From CAVPLM01 sp963713545 (lineage in GTDB: Bacteria; Actinomycetota; Thermoleophilia; RBG-16-64-13), in NCBI GenBank assembly GCA_963713545.1, contig CAVQME010000009.1:1-64000 (forward strand): DNA of 64,000 bases, in the 5' to 3' direction. The position numbers and the translations under genes are program-made. A model generated the notes under the pieces. It saw only the letters and a list, made by a program, of their open reading frames with translations. It was not told the origin of the DNA and searched no databases. Shown piece by piece: positions 46,766 through 54,721 of the stretch (position 1 is its first letter; the number at the start of each line of letters is the position of its first letter).

Positions 46766-48561
46766 CCTGCGGGAGGTCGCTCGCCAACGGGTCTTCCCGC
46801 CGAACCAGCCATCTGCGTGACGAACGACCGGTAGGTCTCCAGCACGGCGTCGAACGGCTTGTCGAACTCGATGGTCGTGAAGTGGCCGGCGGGCCGGCGG
46901 CGGACCAGATCGAGGGGGAGCAGGCCATCCCAGGAATAGGCGAGTTGAGGGAAGGCTCCTCGCCCCACCACTCTTATCGCCGTCACTCCCCGCTCTCCGC
47001 AGGCGGCGGCGAAATCGAGGAAACGATGACTCAGGCCTTCCCCAGGTCTACCCATTGCGACGCTCAGGGACTGCAACGAGCGGGCGGGAAGAAGGCTGAG
47101 GTAGTCGCGGGGTATCTCCATCAGATCCTCCACGGGGCGCACGATCACCACCCTGCCCTGGCAGTCATTGACCAGGGCGCCGAACATCCGGGGGCTGAGG
47201 CTGGGCCGGTCGGAGGCTCTCTCGTCGAGGATCACCACGAACGGGTCGTCATAATCCGACAGAACCTGAAGGCCGGTGGGCACGCCACCCGAGCTTTCCA
47301 GGGCCTTGTAGCGGTCGAAGCTGTCGCGCAGCTGGCGGAGCGGCCAAGCACCGCGGGGAAGCACCTCAGACAGCCTGCGAAGCCGGCGGGCAAGGAGGTC
47401 GGCGTACTCGAGGGCGTCGGTCTCCCCGTGAGCGCTTCTCTCGATGAAGTGTATGCGGGAAGAGAGGCAGCCGTTCTGGTCCCAGAAGATCGAGTCGAGA
47501 CCGGCTAGGAGGGCGACGACGCCGACGAGCCCGCCCTCCCATGAGTAATGAGCCCCTTCCCTCCCTAGCTCGAAGATCTCCCGGCCGATGGCCGTGAAGC
47601 TGACTTTGTGCCCGTGGGGATGGAAACGGACGCGGGGCCGGCCCGAAGGGCCGCGCTCCCGGGGGATCCGACCGGCGATGCTGGCGATCGCATCGTCTCC
47701 GGCAGCCGCGATCACGAGGTCCGACCGGGCGAGAAGCCGGCTTTGGAGAGCCGCGTCGTCGTAGTCCCACACCAGCAGGGCGACGGTGGAGACGAGCTCC
47801 TCGTCCGCCTTTTCCAGCGCCTCGAGGATGAGTGGACTGAAGATGGGCTCGCGCCGCGAGTTGCGCGCCAGGACCACCGGAGGCGCTCCCCCGCCGAGGG
47901 TGGTCGAGAGTGCGAGCAAGACGATGATGAGGGCCGTCCCCGGAACGTTCCCCGCCCCGTATCCGGTAACGAACTCGGGTGTCTCCGGCGCGCCGAAGAG
48001 CGATCTCCTGGAGTACAGAGGCACCCGGCCGGTGAGCCGGCCGATCCCCGGTGCGTGTGCCGGGAAGAAACGCAGGCGCCCGGGCAAACCGGACAGCGGC
48101 TGCCATCCAGCCTTTGCGGCCTTCGTAGGGTCGAGGGAGAGCGCGCGTGTCATCTGCTCCAGGTCCCAGATCTCGGGAGCCGCCATCACCGAGCCGATCA
48201 TGGCCGGTGAATACCCGGTGTAAGCAGGGATCGCTTCGAGCTTTCGACGGGCGGGAGCCTTGGGGTCGGCAAACCCCTGGGCGACGGTCCCCATGGCCAC
48301 CTTGAGGCGCTCCCAGAACTCCGGTCCGCGCGGGGCCCGGCCGCGGGCGGTGGCCAGTGCGTCGAGCAACACCTTCCAATGTTCCTCGGTGAGCCGCGGC
48401 CAGCGAGCGGTGACGGCTCCGGGGGCCCCGGCGTCGCACTCGCGTCCGCACTCGCGGCCACCCGCGAAAGTCGACTCCACCCAGGGTGGTCTGGCGCCAA
48501 GAACCGTACGCCGCACCGCCTTGGGGAGCCAGAACCCGTCGATCACACCTGAGCTGCGCAT
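46759..48561 (-). CDS. LuxC-like acyl-CoA/acyl-protein reductase
   Basis: 600 aa from ATG 48561. The C-terminal two thirds is the LuxC/aldehyde-dehydrogenase-like acyl reductase: VTGYGAGNVPGTALI (cofactor loop), DLVIAAAGDDAIASIAGRIP, and the catalytic Cys in DQNGCLSSRIHFIE (Cys365). It reduces an activated fatty acyl thioester to aldehyde with NADPH. It is longer than Photobacterium LuxC (about 480 aa), with an extra N-terminal region that has four Cys/Gly-rich positions (ECGRECDAGA). The start lies within the end of the LuxE-like gene (19-base overlap), implying coupled synthesis. No luxAB is present. Confidence 0.85.
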   Translation of the reverse strand: MRSSGVIDGFWLPKAVRRTVLGARPPWVESTFAGGRECGRECDAGAPGAVTARWPRLTEEHWKVLLDALATARGRAPRGPEFWERLKVAMGTVAQGFADPKAPARRKLEAIPAYTGYSPAMIGSVMAAPEIWDLEQMTRALSLDPTKAAKAGWQPLSGLPGRLRFFPAHAPGIGRLTGRVPLYSRRSLFGAPETPEFVTGYGAGNVPGTALIIVLLALSTTLGGGAPPVVLARNSRREPIFSPLILEALEKADEELVSTVALLVWDYDDAALQSRLLARSDLVIAAAGDDAIASIAGRIPRERGPSGRPRVRFHPHGHKVSFTAIGREIFELGREGAHYSWEGGLVGVVALLAGLDSIFWDQNGCLSSRIHFIERSAHGETDALEYADLLARRLRRLSEVLPRGAWPLRQLRDSFDRYKALESSGGVPTGLQVLSDYDDPFVVILDERASDRPSLSPRMFGALVNDCQGRVVIVRPVEDLMEIPRDYLSLLPARSLQSLSVAMGRPGEGLSHRFLDFAAACGERGVTAIRVVGRGAFPQLAYSWDGLLPLDLVRRRPAGHFTTIEFDKPFDAVLETYRSFVTQMAGSAGRPVGERPPAGQ

Positions 48562-49907
48562 CCCGCCTCTCCCAACAAGTCCACTCGCTGTATGGAGTTC
48601 CTCTCCAGATAGGCGCCGGGGTCCCCGCAGGGACAGATGGTCTCCTCCCGACCGGCGGCGAGGGTGACCTGGTCCGCCGTGCGGAAGAAGCCCGGAAACA
48701 GGTCGCCACTTCCAAATGGGTCGAAGAAGGCTAGGAGCCCGGTCGTCCTGTCTCCCGCTCGGATCTCGCCGTCGTCGTCCAGAGTCACGGCGTGGACCCA
48801 GGGCGGAATGTGATAGTTGCCCGCAGAGCACTGCATCGCTGCCCAGTTGGCCTCGGCCATGCCGTAGACGTCCCGCAGAGGCAACGCACCCCCGTCGGCC
48901 GGTCGGAAGGCGCGCATCATATCCTGCCTGATCTCATCGGGCGAAAGGCCGTAGGCCTCCTTCATGCCGCCGCCGGTGCCGAGCAGGCTACCGGGAGCCA
49001 GGGCCACGGAACGGTTCGCACGTATCAGGGCTAGGGCGACTCCGTGCAGCTGGGTGAGACTGCCGAATAGCAGCACCTTCTCGCCGTGAGCCGCGGCTCG
49101 GTCGAGGAGCTTCAGGGCCACCTTGACGGCGTGGGGGTCCACGTAGCGAGCCTGGATGGTGTTGATGGCGGGGTGCCAGACCCGCCGTTCCACGAAGCCG
49201 CGCCGGCCGGAGCGGAACGCCCGCCCCGCGCGGATACGGACCTGGTCGGGGTGAGCGGGGAACGGTATGGCGAAGTGAACCCGGTCGGAGGTGAGACCTA
49301 CCCGCCGAACGCTGAACCGGGCCATGCGGGCCATGGCGATGCGGGTCCGCTTGGGCATCATGAAGATAGCCCGGTGTTCGGCCTTCATGCCCAGGTAGCG
49401 CTGGAAGGACAGGTAGAAGCTCTCCACGTTGAGATTGGTGCTCTTTGCATCCCGAGCGATGATGGTAGCCCTGCCGGATGTGCCGCTCGAGGTGAGCAAC
49501 TCCAGGTCGTAATCGGAGAAGACATATTCGATGGCCTGGAGCATGGCCTCGAGCGACCGGTAGCTGGAGCCCAGCCGGCGCAGACGGTCGGCGGGCAGAT
49601 CGACCGAGAGCTGGTCTATCAGCCACTCCCCGAAGCCGCGGGCCTCATCCTGGGGGAACGGGGTCCCCAGCAGGTCGATATAGGACTTGAAGGTCTGGGA
49701 CGTGGGCCGCAGCAGCCGGGAAAGATCGGCCGCTCCGGCTCGGGGCCCAACCCCCCGGGCCGCCACCACGTTGCGATAGGCGGTGTTCCGCTCGAAGTGC
49801 CAAGAGTGCGTGGCCAGGATGCCACGGAGCACGGTCTTCTCGCGCTCGGTCTCGGTCGGGCTCCAGAAGCCGGCCAGGTCCTCGGTCGTGCGAGCGCTGG
49901 GTTCCAC
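48543..49907 (-). CDS. LuxE-like acyl-protein synthetase (ANL superfamily)
   Basis: 454 aa from GTG 49907, chosen for the GAGGAG upstream; an open frame extends to GTG 49970 without a ribosome site. ATP-binding P-loop LLTSSGTSGRAT (about 160), GxGGGMKEAYG, DVYGMAEANWAAMQC (A5 region) and GLLAFFDPF. The last residues, GEAGCAAQV, place a Cys near the C-terminus, where LuxE carries the acyl group it hands to LuxC. It adenylates a fatty acid and loads its own Cys. Second gene of the thioesterase-LuxE-LuxC set. Confidence 0.87.
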   Translation of the reverse strand: MEPSARTTEDLAGFWSPTETEREKTVLRGILATHSWHFERNTAYRNVVAARGVGPRAGAADLSRLLRPTSQTFKSYIDLLGTPFPQDEARGFGEWLIDQLSVDLPADRLRRLGSSYRSLEAMLQAIEYVFSDYDLELLTSSGTSGRATIIARDAKSTNLNVESFYLSFQRYLGMKAEHRAIFMMPKRTRIAMARMARFSVRRVGLTSDRVHFAIPFPAHPDQVRIRAGRAFRSGRRGFVERRVWHPAINTIQARYVDPHAVKVALKLLDRAAAHGEKVLLFGSLTQLHGVALALIRANRSVALAPGSLLGTGGGMKEAYGLSPDEIRQDMMRAFRPADGGALPLRDVYGMAEANWAAMQCSAGNYHIPPWVHAVTLDDDGEIRAGDRTTGLLAFFDPFGSGDLFPGFFRTADQVTLAAGREETICPCGDPGAYLERNSIQRVDLLGEAGCAAQV

Positions 49908-50057
49908 GATATCGTGCGCTCCTCGTGGTCGCGGGTAGTGACGGTCTCGGTCTTGGGCGACAGGAACCACACAATCGTAGCGCGAGCCGGCGTTTCGTGG
50001 GAGGGCGTAGAAGCGCCGGGGAGATCTGCACCCTGGTGTCCGACTCTAGGTAGGGCT

Positions 50058-50528
50058 CTACCTAGCGCTCGAAAGGCGCCCGCCGCGCCGGGAGACGGGC
50101 GGGAGCTCCCGCCCTTCCAAGGCAAGGATGGCGCTCCGGTACTCCTCCCGGAGCGGGACTCTCCGGCCGGCTACGTAGTCGTACGAGACGACCAGGGTCT
50201 CGCCGTCGGCCACGACTTTGTCCAGCGCCGGACTGTACGCTTCGTACTCCATGAGGAAGCGATCGTCTCCCAGAGCCGACACCCGCGCCCTTACGGAGAG
50301 GGTATCTGGGTAGGTGACCGGCGCGCGATAGCGGCAGCTGTTCGTCGCGATGATGAAGCCGTAATCCCACTGGTCCAACCGGGGTGGGGTCACCCCGAGA
50401 CGCTCCAGGTAAGCGATACGCACCGTCTCGAAATACAAGAAATAGGTGGTGTTGTTGACGTGCCCCAGGGCGTCCATGTCCGCCCAGCGCACCACCACGT
50501 CGACTGACACAGGGTAGGGGTCCGACAC
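50058..50528 (-). CDS. hotdog-fold acyl-CoA thioesterase (YbgC/4HBT family)
   Basis: 156 aa from GTG 50528 with GAGGAGGGA upstream. Catalytic region RWADMDALGHVNNTTYFLYF (Asp of DALGHVNN), then YGFIIATNSCRYRAPVTY, typical 4HBT elements. Releases free fatty acids from thioesters. In Vibrio lux operons LuxD supplies free fatty acid to LuxE; here an unrelated hotdog thioesterase 150 bases upstream of the LuxE-like gene could do the same. This link is inferred from position only. Confidence 0.85.
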   Translation of the reverse strand: MSDPYPVSVDVVVRWADMDALGHVNNTTYFLYFETVRIAYLERLGVTPPRLDQWDYGFIIATNSCRYRAPVTYPDTLSVRARVSALGDDRFLMEYEAYSPALDKVVADGETLVVSYDYVAGRRVPLREEYRSAILALEGRELPPVSRRGGRLSSAR

Positions 50529-50614
50529 GCTCCCTCCTCTTCGCTGGTCTCGCACCGGCATTGTAGCGCTCAGGCATCGCTCAGGAGTCGCACCGGCGCG
50601 CCCTGGGGGCCCTG

Positions 50615-50643
50615 TTGATTTCTGGGTGATATCATATTAGTAT
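50615..50643 (+). promoter_or_regulatory. promoter of the SPFH gene
   Basis: TTGATT (50615-50620), 17-base spacer, TAGTAT (50638-50643), in the only AT-rich patch of this intergenic region, about 80 bases before ATG 50725. Confidence 0.55.
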
Positions 50644-50724
50644 TGAAGGGCCGGGCGGATCCCGGCACGCTTCCCAAAGCGGCTCGACCCCCGTCCCAGA
50701 GTGGGGTGGCGGATAGGAGGAGAG

Positions 50725-51756
50725 ATGGACACGCAGCAGGTGTCGTTGAACCACGAGCGAGAAGCCAGAGTGATGAGTGGCTGGGGCATGCTCGCGGCCG
50801 TGATCGCGATCTTCGCGGTCGGCATCGTCTTGCTGGTATTGGCAGCGGTGCTCGGAGACGACGGGGGTCTCAGTACCGGGCAGATTTGGGCTCTGGTGGG
50901 TCCGGGAATAGCGCTGCTCATAATCGGTTCCTTTCTTAGCCCGGGCTTCTTCACCCTAGAGCCGAACGAGAGCAGGGTGCTGGTGCTCTTCGGGGCCTAC
51001 AAAGGGACGGTGCGCCAGGTGGGATTCCGCTGGGCCAACCCTTTCTATTCCAATGGTCCCACGGTCAAAGCGACGGCAGACGGAAGGGGAGGCGAGGGAG
51101 GCGGTGGCGGGTCCGCTTCGGCCGGCAAGAAGGGTCAATCCGCTCGGCAGGTCAAGAAGTTCCCCCGCTACAAAGTGTCGGTCCGGGCCCGCACTCTGAA
51201 CGGACCGAAGCTCAAGGTGAACGATCGCCGGGGCAACCCGGTCGAGATCGCCACGGTGGTCGTCTGGAGGGTGAACGACACCGCCCAAGCCGTGTTCGAC
51301 GTAGACGACTTCGAGCTCTATGTAGAGACCCAGAGCGAGACCGCGCTGCGTCACCTCGCCAGCTCCTATGCCTACGATCACGGTGAGGAGCATGAGATCA
51401 CCTTGAGGAGCAACGTGGACGAGGTATCGCAGGCCCTCAAGGACGAGCTGGAGCAGCGGCTGGCCCGCGCCGGCGTGGTGGTGGAAGAGGCCCGTCTCAC
51501 CCATCTGGCCTACGCGCCTGAGATCGCTCAGGCGATGCTCCGCCGCCAGCAGGCCGAAGCTATCATCGACGCCCGCCAGAAGATCGTGCACGGGGCGGTG
51601 AGTATGGTCGAGATGGCCCTCCGCGAACTTTCGGAGAAGAACGTGATAGATCTCGACCAGGAGCGCAAAGCGGCCATGATCAGCAACCTGATGGTGGTAC
51701 TCTGTGGCGAATCTGAGGTACATCCGGTCGTGAACACCGGCACGCTCTACGGCTAA
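50725..51756 (+). CDS. SPFH/band-7 domain membrane protein
   Basis: 343 aa from ATG 50725 (AGGAGGAG ahead). Two N-terminal TM helices (about 20-45, 54-75), then SPFH domain with the family opening SRVLVLFGAYKGTVRQVGFRW and WANPFY, a Gly/Ser/Lys-rich insert (about 122-148), KVSVRARTLNGPKLKVNDRRGNPVEIATVVVWRV in shape, and a coiled-coil C-terminus with ARLTHLAYAPEIAQAMLRRQQA. SPFH proteins build membrane microdomain scaffolds. Followed 37 bases later by a ribbon-helix-helix protein, a frequent neighbour of this SPFH subgroup. Confidence 0.92.
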   Translation: MDTQQVSLNHEREARVMSGWGMLAAVIAIFAVGIVLLVLAAVLGDDGGLSTGQIWALVGPGIALLIIGSFLSPGFFTLEPNESRVLVLFGAYKGTVRQVGFRWANPFYSNGPTVKATADGRGGEGGGGGSASAGKKGQSARQVKKFPRYKVSVRARTLNGPKLKVNDRRGNPVEIATVVVWRVNDTAQAVFDVDDFELYVETQSETALRHLASSYAYDHGEEHEITLRSNVDEVSQALKDELEQRLARAGVVVEEARLTHLAYAPEIAQAMLRRQQAEAIIDARQKIVHGAVSMVEMALRELSEKNVIDLDQERKAAMISNLMVVLCGESEVHPVVNTGTLYG

Positions 51757-51793
51757 GGTCTCTTGAGGACCCGGGTCTCTCCAAGGGTCTGTT

Positions 51794-51991
51794 GTGGCTG
51801 AGCGCAAGCGGTTCCTGCTTCGTGTGGACCCCCGGCTCTGGTCGGAGCTGGAGGCGTGGGCTGCCGACGAGCTGCGTAGTGTGAACGGCCAGATCGAATA
51901 CGTGCTCCGAGACGCCGTGCGACGGCGCAAGGGCTCACACGAGAAAGGATCCGTGGATGAGAGACCCCCGGCTGGACAAGTTGGCCGATAG
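51794..51991 (+). CDS. ribbon-helix-helix (Arc-like) small protein
   Basis: 65 aa, GTG start. Residues 1-47 form a short beta strand (KRFLLRVDPRLW) and two helices (ELEAWAADELRSVNGQIEYVLRDAVRRR), the Arc/TraY fold; the NGQIEYVLRDA segment is diagnostic. The tail from 48 on is unstructured. Overlaps the M29 gene by 35 bases in another frame. Could be a DNA-binding regulator, but an identical placement after SPFH genes suggests a protein-protein role. Not a toxin-antitoxin pair: no toxin gene is adjacent. Confidence 0.75.
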   Translation: MAERKRFLLRVDPRLWSELEAWAADELRSVNGQIEYVLRDAVRRRKGSHEKGSVDERPPAGQVGR

Positions 51992-53063
51992 CCTTCTCGA
52001 CTACTCGCTCGAGCTTCTACCGGGCGAGAAGTTAGGCATTGAGGGAGAGGCAGGTTCGCGCGACCTGATGGTCGCTCTGGTGGAAGCGGCCTACCGGCGA
52101 GGAGTGGTGCCGTTCGTCGACATCGGTGATTCCCAGCTGCGGCGGGCCTGGCTCTTGCAGGCGACCCGCGAGCAGCTCGACCTGCGGGCCTCGTGGGAGC
52201 TGCCCAAGTTCAAAGACCTCGACGCCAGTCTCCATATCCTCGCCGGCGACAATGCCTCGGAGCTGGCCGACGTGCCTCCGGGCGTCCTCGAGGCATCGCG
52301 TCTGGCCAACGAACCGGTCACGGAGGTGGTGCTTGCGAAGAGGTGGTGCCTGCTCCGCTTTCCTACTCCGGCCGCCGCTCAAGCGGCGGGGATGTCGACG
52401 GCAGCATTCGAGGACTTCTGTCTGGCAGTATCCACCCTCGACTACGCGCGCATGGGCAGGGCCATGGACCCGTTGGTGAAGCTGATGTCTCGTACCGACA
52501 CGGTGCGCATCACCGCGCCAGGTACCGAGATCTCGTTCTCCATCAAGGGGATCCGAGTGGTGAAGGCGGCGGGCAGGAACAATATCCCCGACGGCGAGGT
52601 CTTCACGGCCCCAGTGAAGGACTCGGTCAACGGCGTCATTCAGTTCAACACTCCCTCGCTGGAGGACGGCACCACCTACGAGCGCGTACGGCTGACCTTC
52701 GAGCACGGTCGAGTCGTGGAAGCGGACTGCAACGAACCGGAAAAGATCGCGAAGATACTCGACACCGACCAAGGCTCTCGCTACCTGGGTGAGTTCGCGC
52801 TCGGCGTCAATCCCTGCATCGACCGGCCCATGAAGGACACGCTCTACGACGAGAAGATCGGCGGGAGCCTGCACCTTGCTCTCGGGCGGGCCTACGATGA
52901 GGCCGACAACGGGAACCGTTCGAGTGTCCATTGGGACCTGGTGCTCATACAGACCCCTCAGTGGGGCGGGGGCGAGATCTATTTCGACGGGGTGCTGGTG
53001 CGCAAAGACGGCCGGTTCGTGCTCTCGGCACTCAAGGGACTCAATCCCGAGAAGCTGGTGTGA
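51957..53063 (+). CDS. M29 family aminopeptidase (AmpS-like)
   Basis: 368 aa, usual size. Begins MRDPRLDKLADSLLDYSLEL with GAGAAAGGAT before the ATG. Contains the family elements GKxxVKAAGRNNIPDGEVFTAPV (shorter: NNIPDGEVFTAP), DGTTYERVRLTFEHGRV, LGEFALGVNP, DEKIGGSLHLALG (metal His) and SVHWDLVL (metal His/Asp). Thermophilic M29 enzymes are broad cytosolic aminopeptidases with two metal ions. Its 3' end overlaps the convergent MFS gene by 23 bases. Confidence 0.93.
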   Translation: MRDPRLDKLADSLLDYSLELLPGEKLGIEGEAGSRDLMVALVEAAYRRGVVPFVDIGDSQLRRAWLLQATREQLDLRASWELPKFKDLDASLHILAGDNASELADVPPGVLEASRLANEPVTEVVLAKRWCLLRFPTPAAAQAAGMSTAAFEDFCLAVSTLDYARMGRAMDPLVKLMSRTDTVRITAPGTEISFSIKGIRVVKAAGRNNIPDGEVFTAPVKDSVNGVIQFNTPSLEDGTTYERVRLTFEHGRVVEADCNEPEKIAKILDTDQGSRYLGEFALGVNPCIDRPMKDTLYDEKIGGSLHLALGRAYDEADNGNRSSVHWDLVLIQTPQWGGGEIYFDGVLVRKDGRFVLSALKGLNPEKLV

Positions 53064-54441
53064 GCGGAGGACCCCCCTCGGACGCCGGTGTGCAGGACGC
53101 GCCGCCGCCGGCCGCGTCGGCCAAGCAGGTCTCGAGGTCCACATCCTTCCCCGAGGCTCTGCCTGCCCGGCGATAGAGCGGCGCGGCGGCGAAGTAGATG
53201 ACCCCGCCGATGGCGTACGCGAGAGCCTTAGACGTGGCCTGGGCGATCGCCCCCAGTCCCAACTGGCCGGCGACCGCCCCGATGTCGCCGAAGAACGAGT
53301 CGAACGAGAGCACTGTGGCCCGCTGCGCCGAAGGGATGTGCTCGTTTATGTACGCCTGGCGGATGGGGCCGGCGATGCCGCTGACGACACCGAAGCCCCC
53401 CAGCAGGATCACGAGGACCGCGAAGGCCGCGACGTTGTCGCCCTTCGGCACCAGCAGACCCGTCACGCCCATGCCCACGGCCAGGGTGGCCATCGCCGCG
53501 GAGGCCACCATGAGGATCGAAGCCGGCCTCTTGCCGAAACGAGAGCGGGAAAGCCCCTTCACCAGCGCGTTGCCGCCCACACCGGATAGCGCGAAGAGGG
53601 CTGTGATCGATCCAGCCACCCACACCAGGCCCTCGTTGCCCAGCAATTCGAGCGCGTACGGTTGAGAGGCGTAGAACAGATACCAAGTGAGAACCCCGTT
53701 GAAGAGGGAGACGAACAGCAACGGCCGAACGACGGGATGCCGCCAGCCGTGGGTGATCCCGGCGGCGAAGATCTTGCGGCTTTCTTCCCCGAAGCGGCTC
53801 AATCGGAGTGGGCGGGGACTGAAGCCGATGTCGCGCATGAACACCAGTGTGACGACGAACGCGACCAAGAGCAGTCCAGCGCGGACGTAGTAAGGGACGG
53901 TCAGATCGATCTGCCCGAGAAGACCTCCTCCCAACGTACCGATCAGCATCGAGACGCCGATGAACATGCCGCTGCGCGCGAACACTCGGTCCTTACCGCC
54001 CTCGTAGCCCGTGGAGTCCAGCGCATCCACCAGCCAGGCGTCCACGGCCCCGGTCTGGCAGGTGAAGCCGAAGCCGAGCAGGATCGAGGCAAGGATGAAG
54101 CCGGCCATCCCCCAGCCGAATACAGCCGAGCCGACATAGCCCAGAGTGGCGACCAGCAGGGCGGCGATCCCGATGAGTAGCGAAGCCCGTCGGCCGATGG
54201 TGTCGGCGATGACCCCGGTCGGCACTTCGAAGACGATCTGACCGGCGCTGAACGTGGCGTTGACGAGCATCACCCCGAAGATGTCCAGTCCGGCGTCCAG
54301 CAGGAAGAGGGTGTTCACTCCCCAGATCAGCGAGGCGGCCAGCGTGAAGAGGGCTCCGGTCGCGTAGTAGACGCGCTCGACCCGAGTCGTGGTAACGAGC
54401 TGGTCGTGAGGAACGGAGGCGTCTTGATCGGGGCGGGCCAT
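53041..54441 (-). CDS. MFS transporter, unknown substrate
   Basis: 466 aa. Twelve TM helices; cytoplasmic loop signature VPTGVIADTIGRRASLLIG between helices 2 and 3. The C-terminal tail (about 430-466) is hydrophilic with two Cys. It starts four bases after the stop of a truncated ABC permease (54445) and may once have belonged to that transcript. Resembles the YxlH/tetracycline-type efflux subgroup that uses VPTGVIAD; direction is not provable. Confidence 0.88.
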   Translation of the reverse strand: MARPDQDASVPHDQLVTTTRVERVYYATGALFTLAASLIWGVNTLFLLDAGLDIFGVMLVNATFSAGQIVFEVPTGVIADTIGRRASLLIGIAALLVATLGYVGSAVFGWGMAGFILASILLGFGFTCQTGAVDAWLVDALDSTGYEGGKDRVFARSGMFIGVSMLIGTLGGGLLGQIDLTVPYYVRAGLLLVAFVVTLVFMRDIGFSPRPLRLSRFGEESRKIFAAGITHGWRHPVVRPLLFVSLFNGVLTWYLFYASQPYALELLGNEGLVWVAGSITALFALSGVGGNALVKGLSRSRFGKRPASILMVASAAMATLAVGMGVTGLLVPKGDNVAAFAVLVILLGGFGVVSGIAGPIRQAYINEHIPSAQRATVLSFDSFFGDIGAVAGQLGLGAIAQATSKALAYAIGGVIYFAAAPLYRRAGRASGKDVDLETCLADAAGGGASCTPASEGGPPLTPASRD

Positions 54442-54444
54442 GCC

Positions 54445-54666
54445 TCACCTGTACCTGATGCGCGGGTTGAGCAGGGCGTAGATGATGTCCGCCCCCAGAT
54501 TCGCGACGGCGAGGATTCTCAAGATCAGCATCGTGGTCGCCTGGATCAGCGGGAGGTCACGCCTCTGCACCGCGTAGAGCACCAGCCGTCCCAAGCCGGG
54601 GTAGCCGAACACGGACTCGGTGATTATCGGACCACCTATGGCTACCCGTCTGTGCCTGGCTGCAAA
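54445..54666 (-). pseudogene. C-terminal remnant of an oligopeptide ABC permease (DppB/OppB-like)
   Basis: A 73-codon open tail without start: VAIGGPIITESVFGYPGLGR, then LVLYAVQRRDLPLIQATTML and ANLGADIIYALLNPRIRYR followed by TGA. This is the conserved end of DppB-type permeases (VFxxPGLGRL, DLLYALLDPRIRY). The frame is closed upstream by a TAG at 54667-54669, and the sequence before it is not permease-like. A deletion removed the rest of the gene, or the assembly joins two pieces here. The stop lies four bases before the MFS start. Confidence 0.8.
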
Positions 54667-54721
54667 CTAGAAGGTGGCCTGGCCGGCGTGGCCGGGGCGT
54701 CCGATCGGTGCGTAAGCGAGT

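Noticed and set aside
46759..50528. Bioluminescence operon
   Set aside because: No luxA or luxB homologue is visible on either strand around the LuxC/LuxE-like genes.
51794..51991. Antitoxin of a toxin-antitoxin pair
   Set aside because: The adjacent genes are an SPFH protein and an M29 peptidase; no toxin-like ORF is present.
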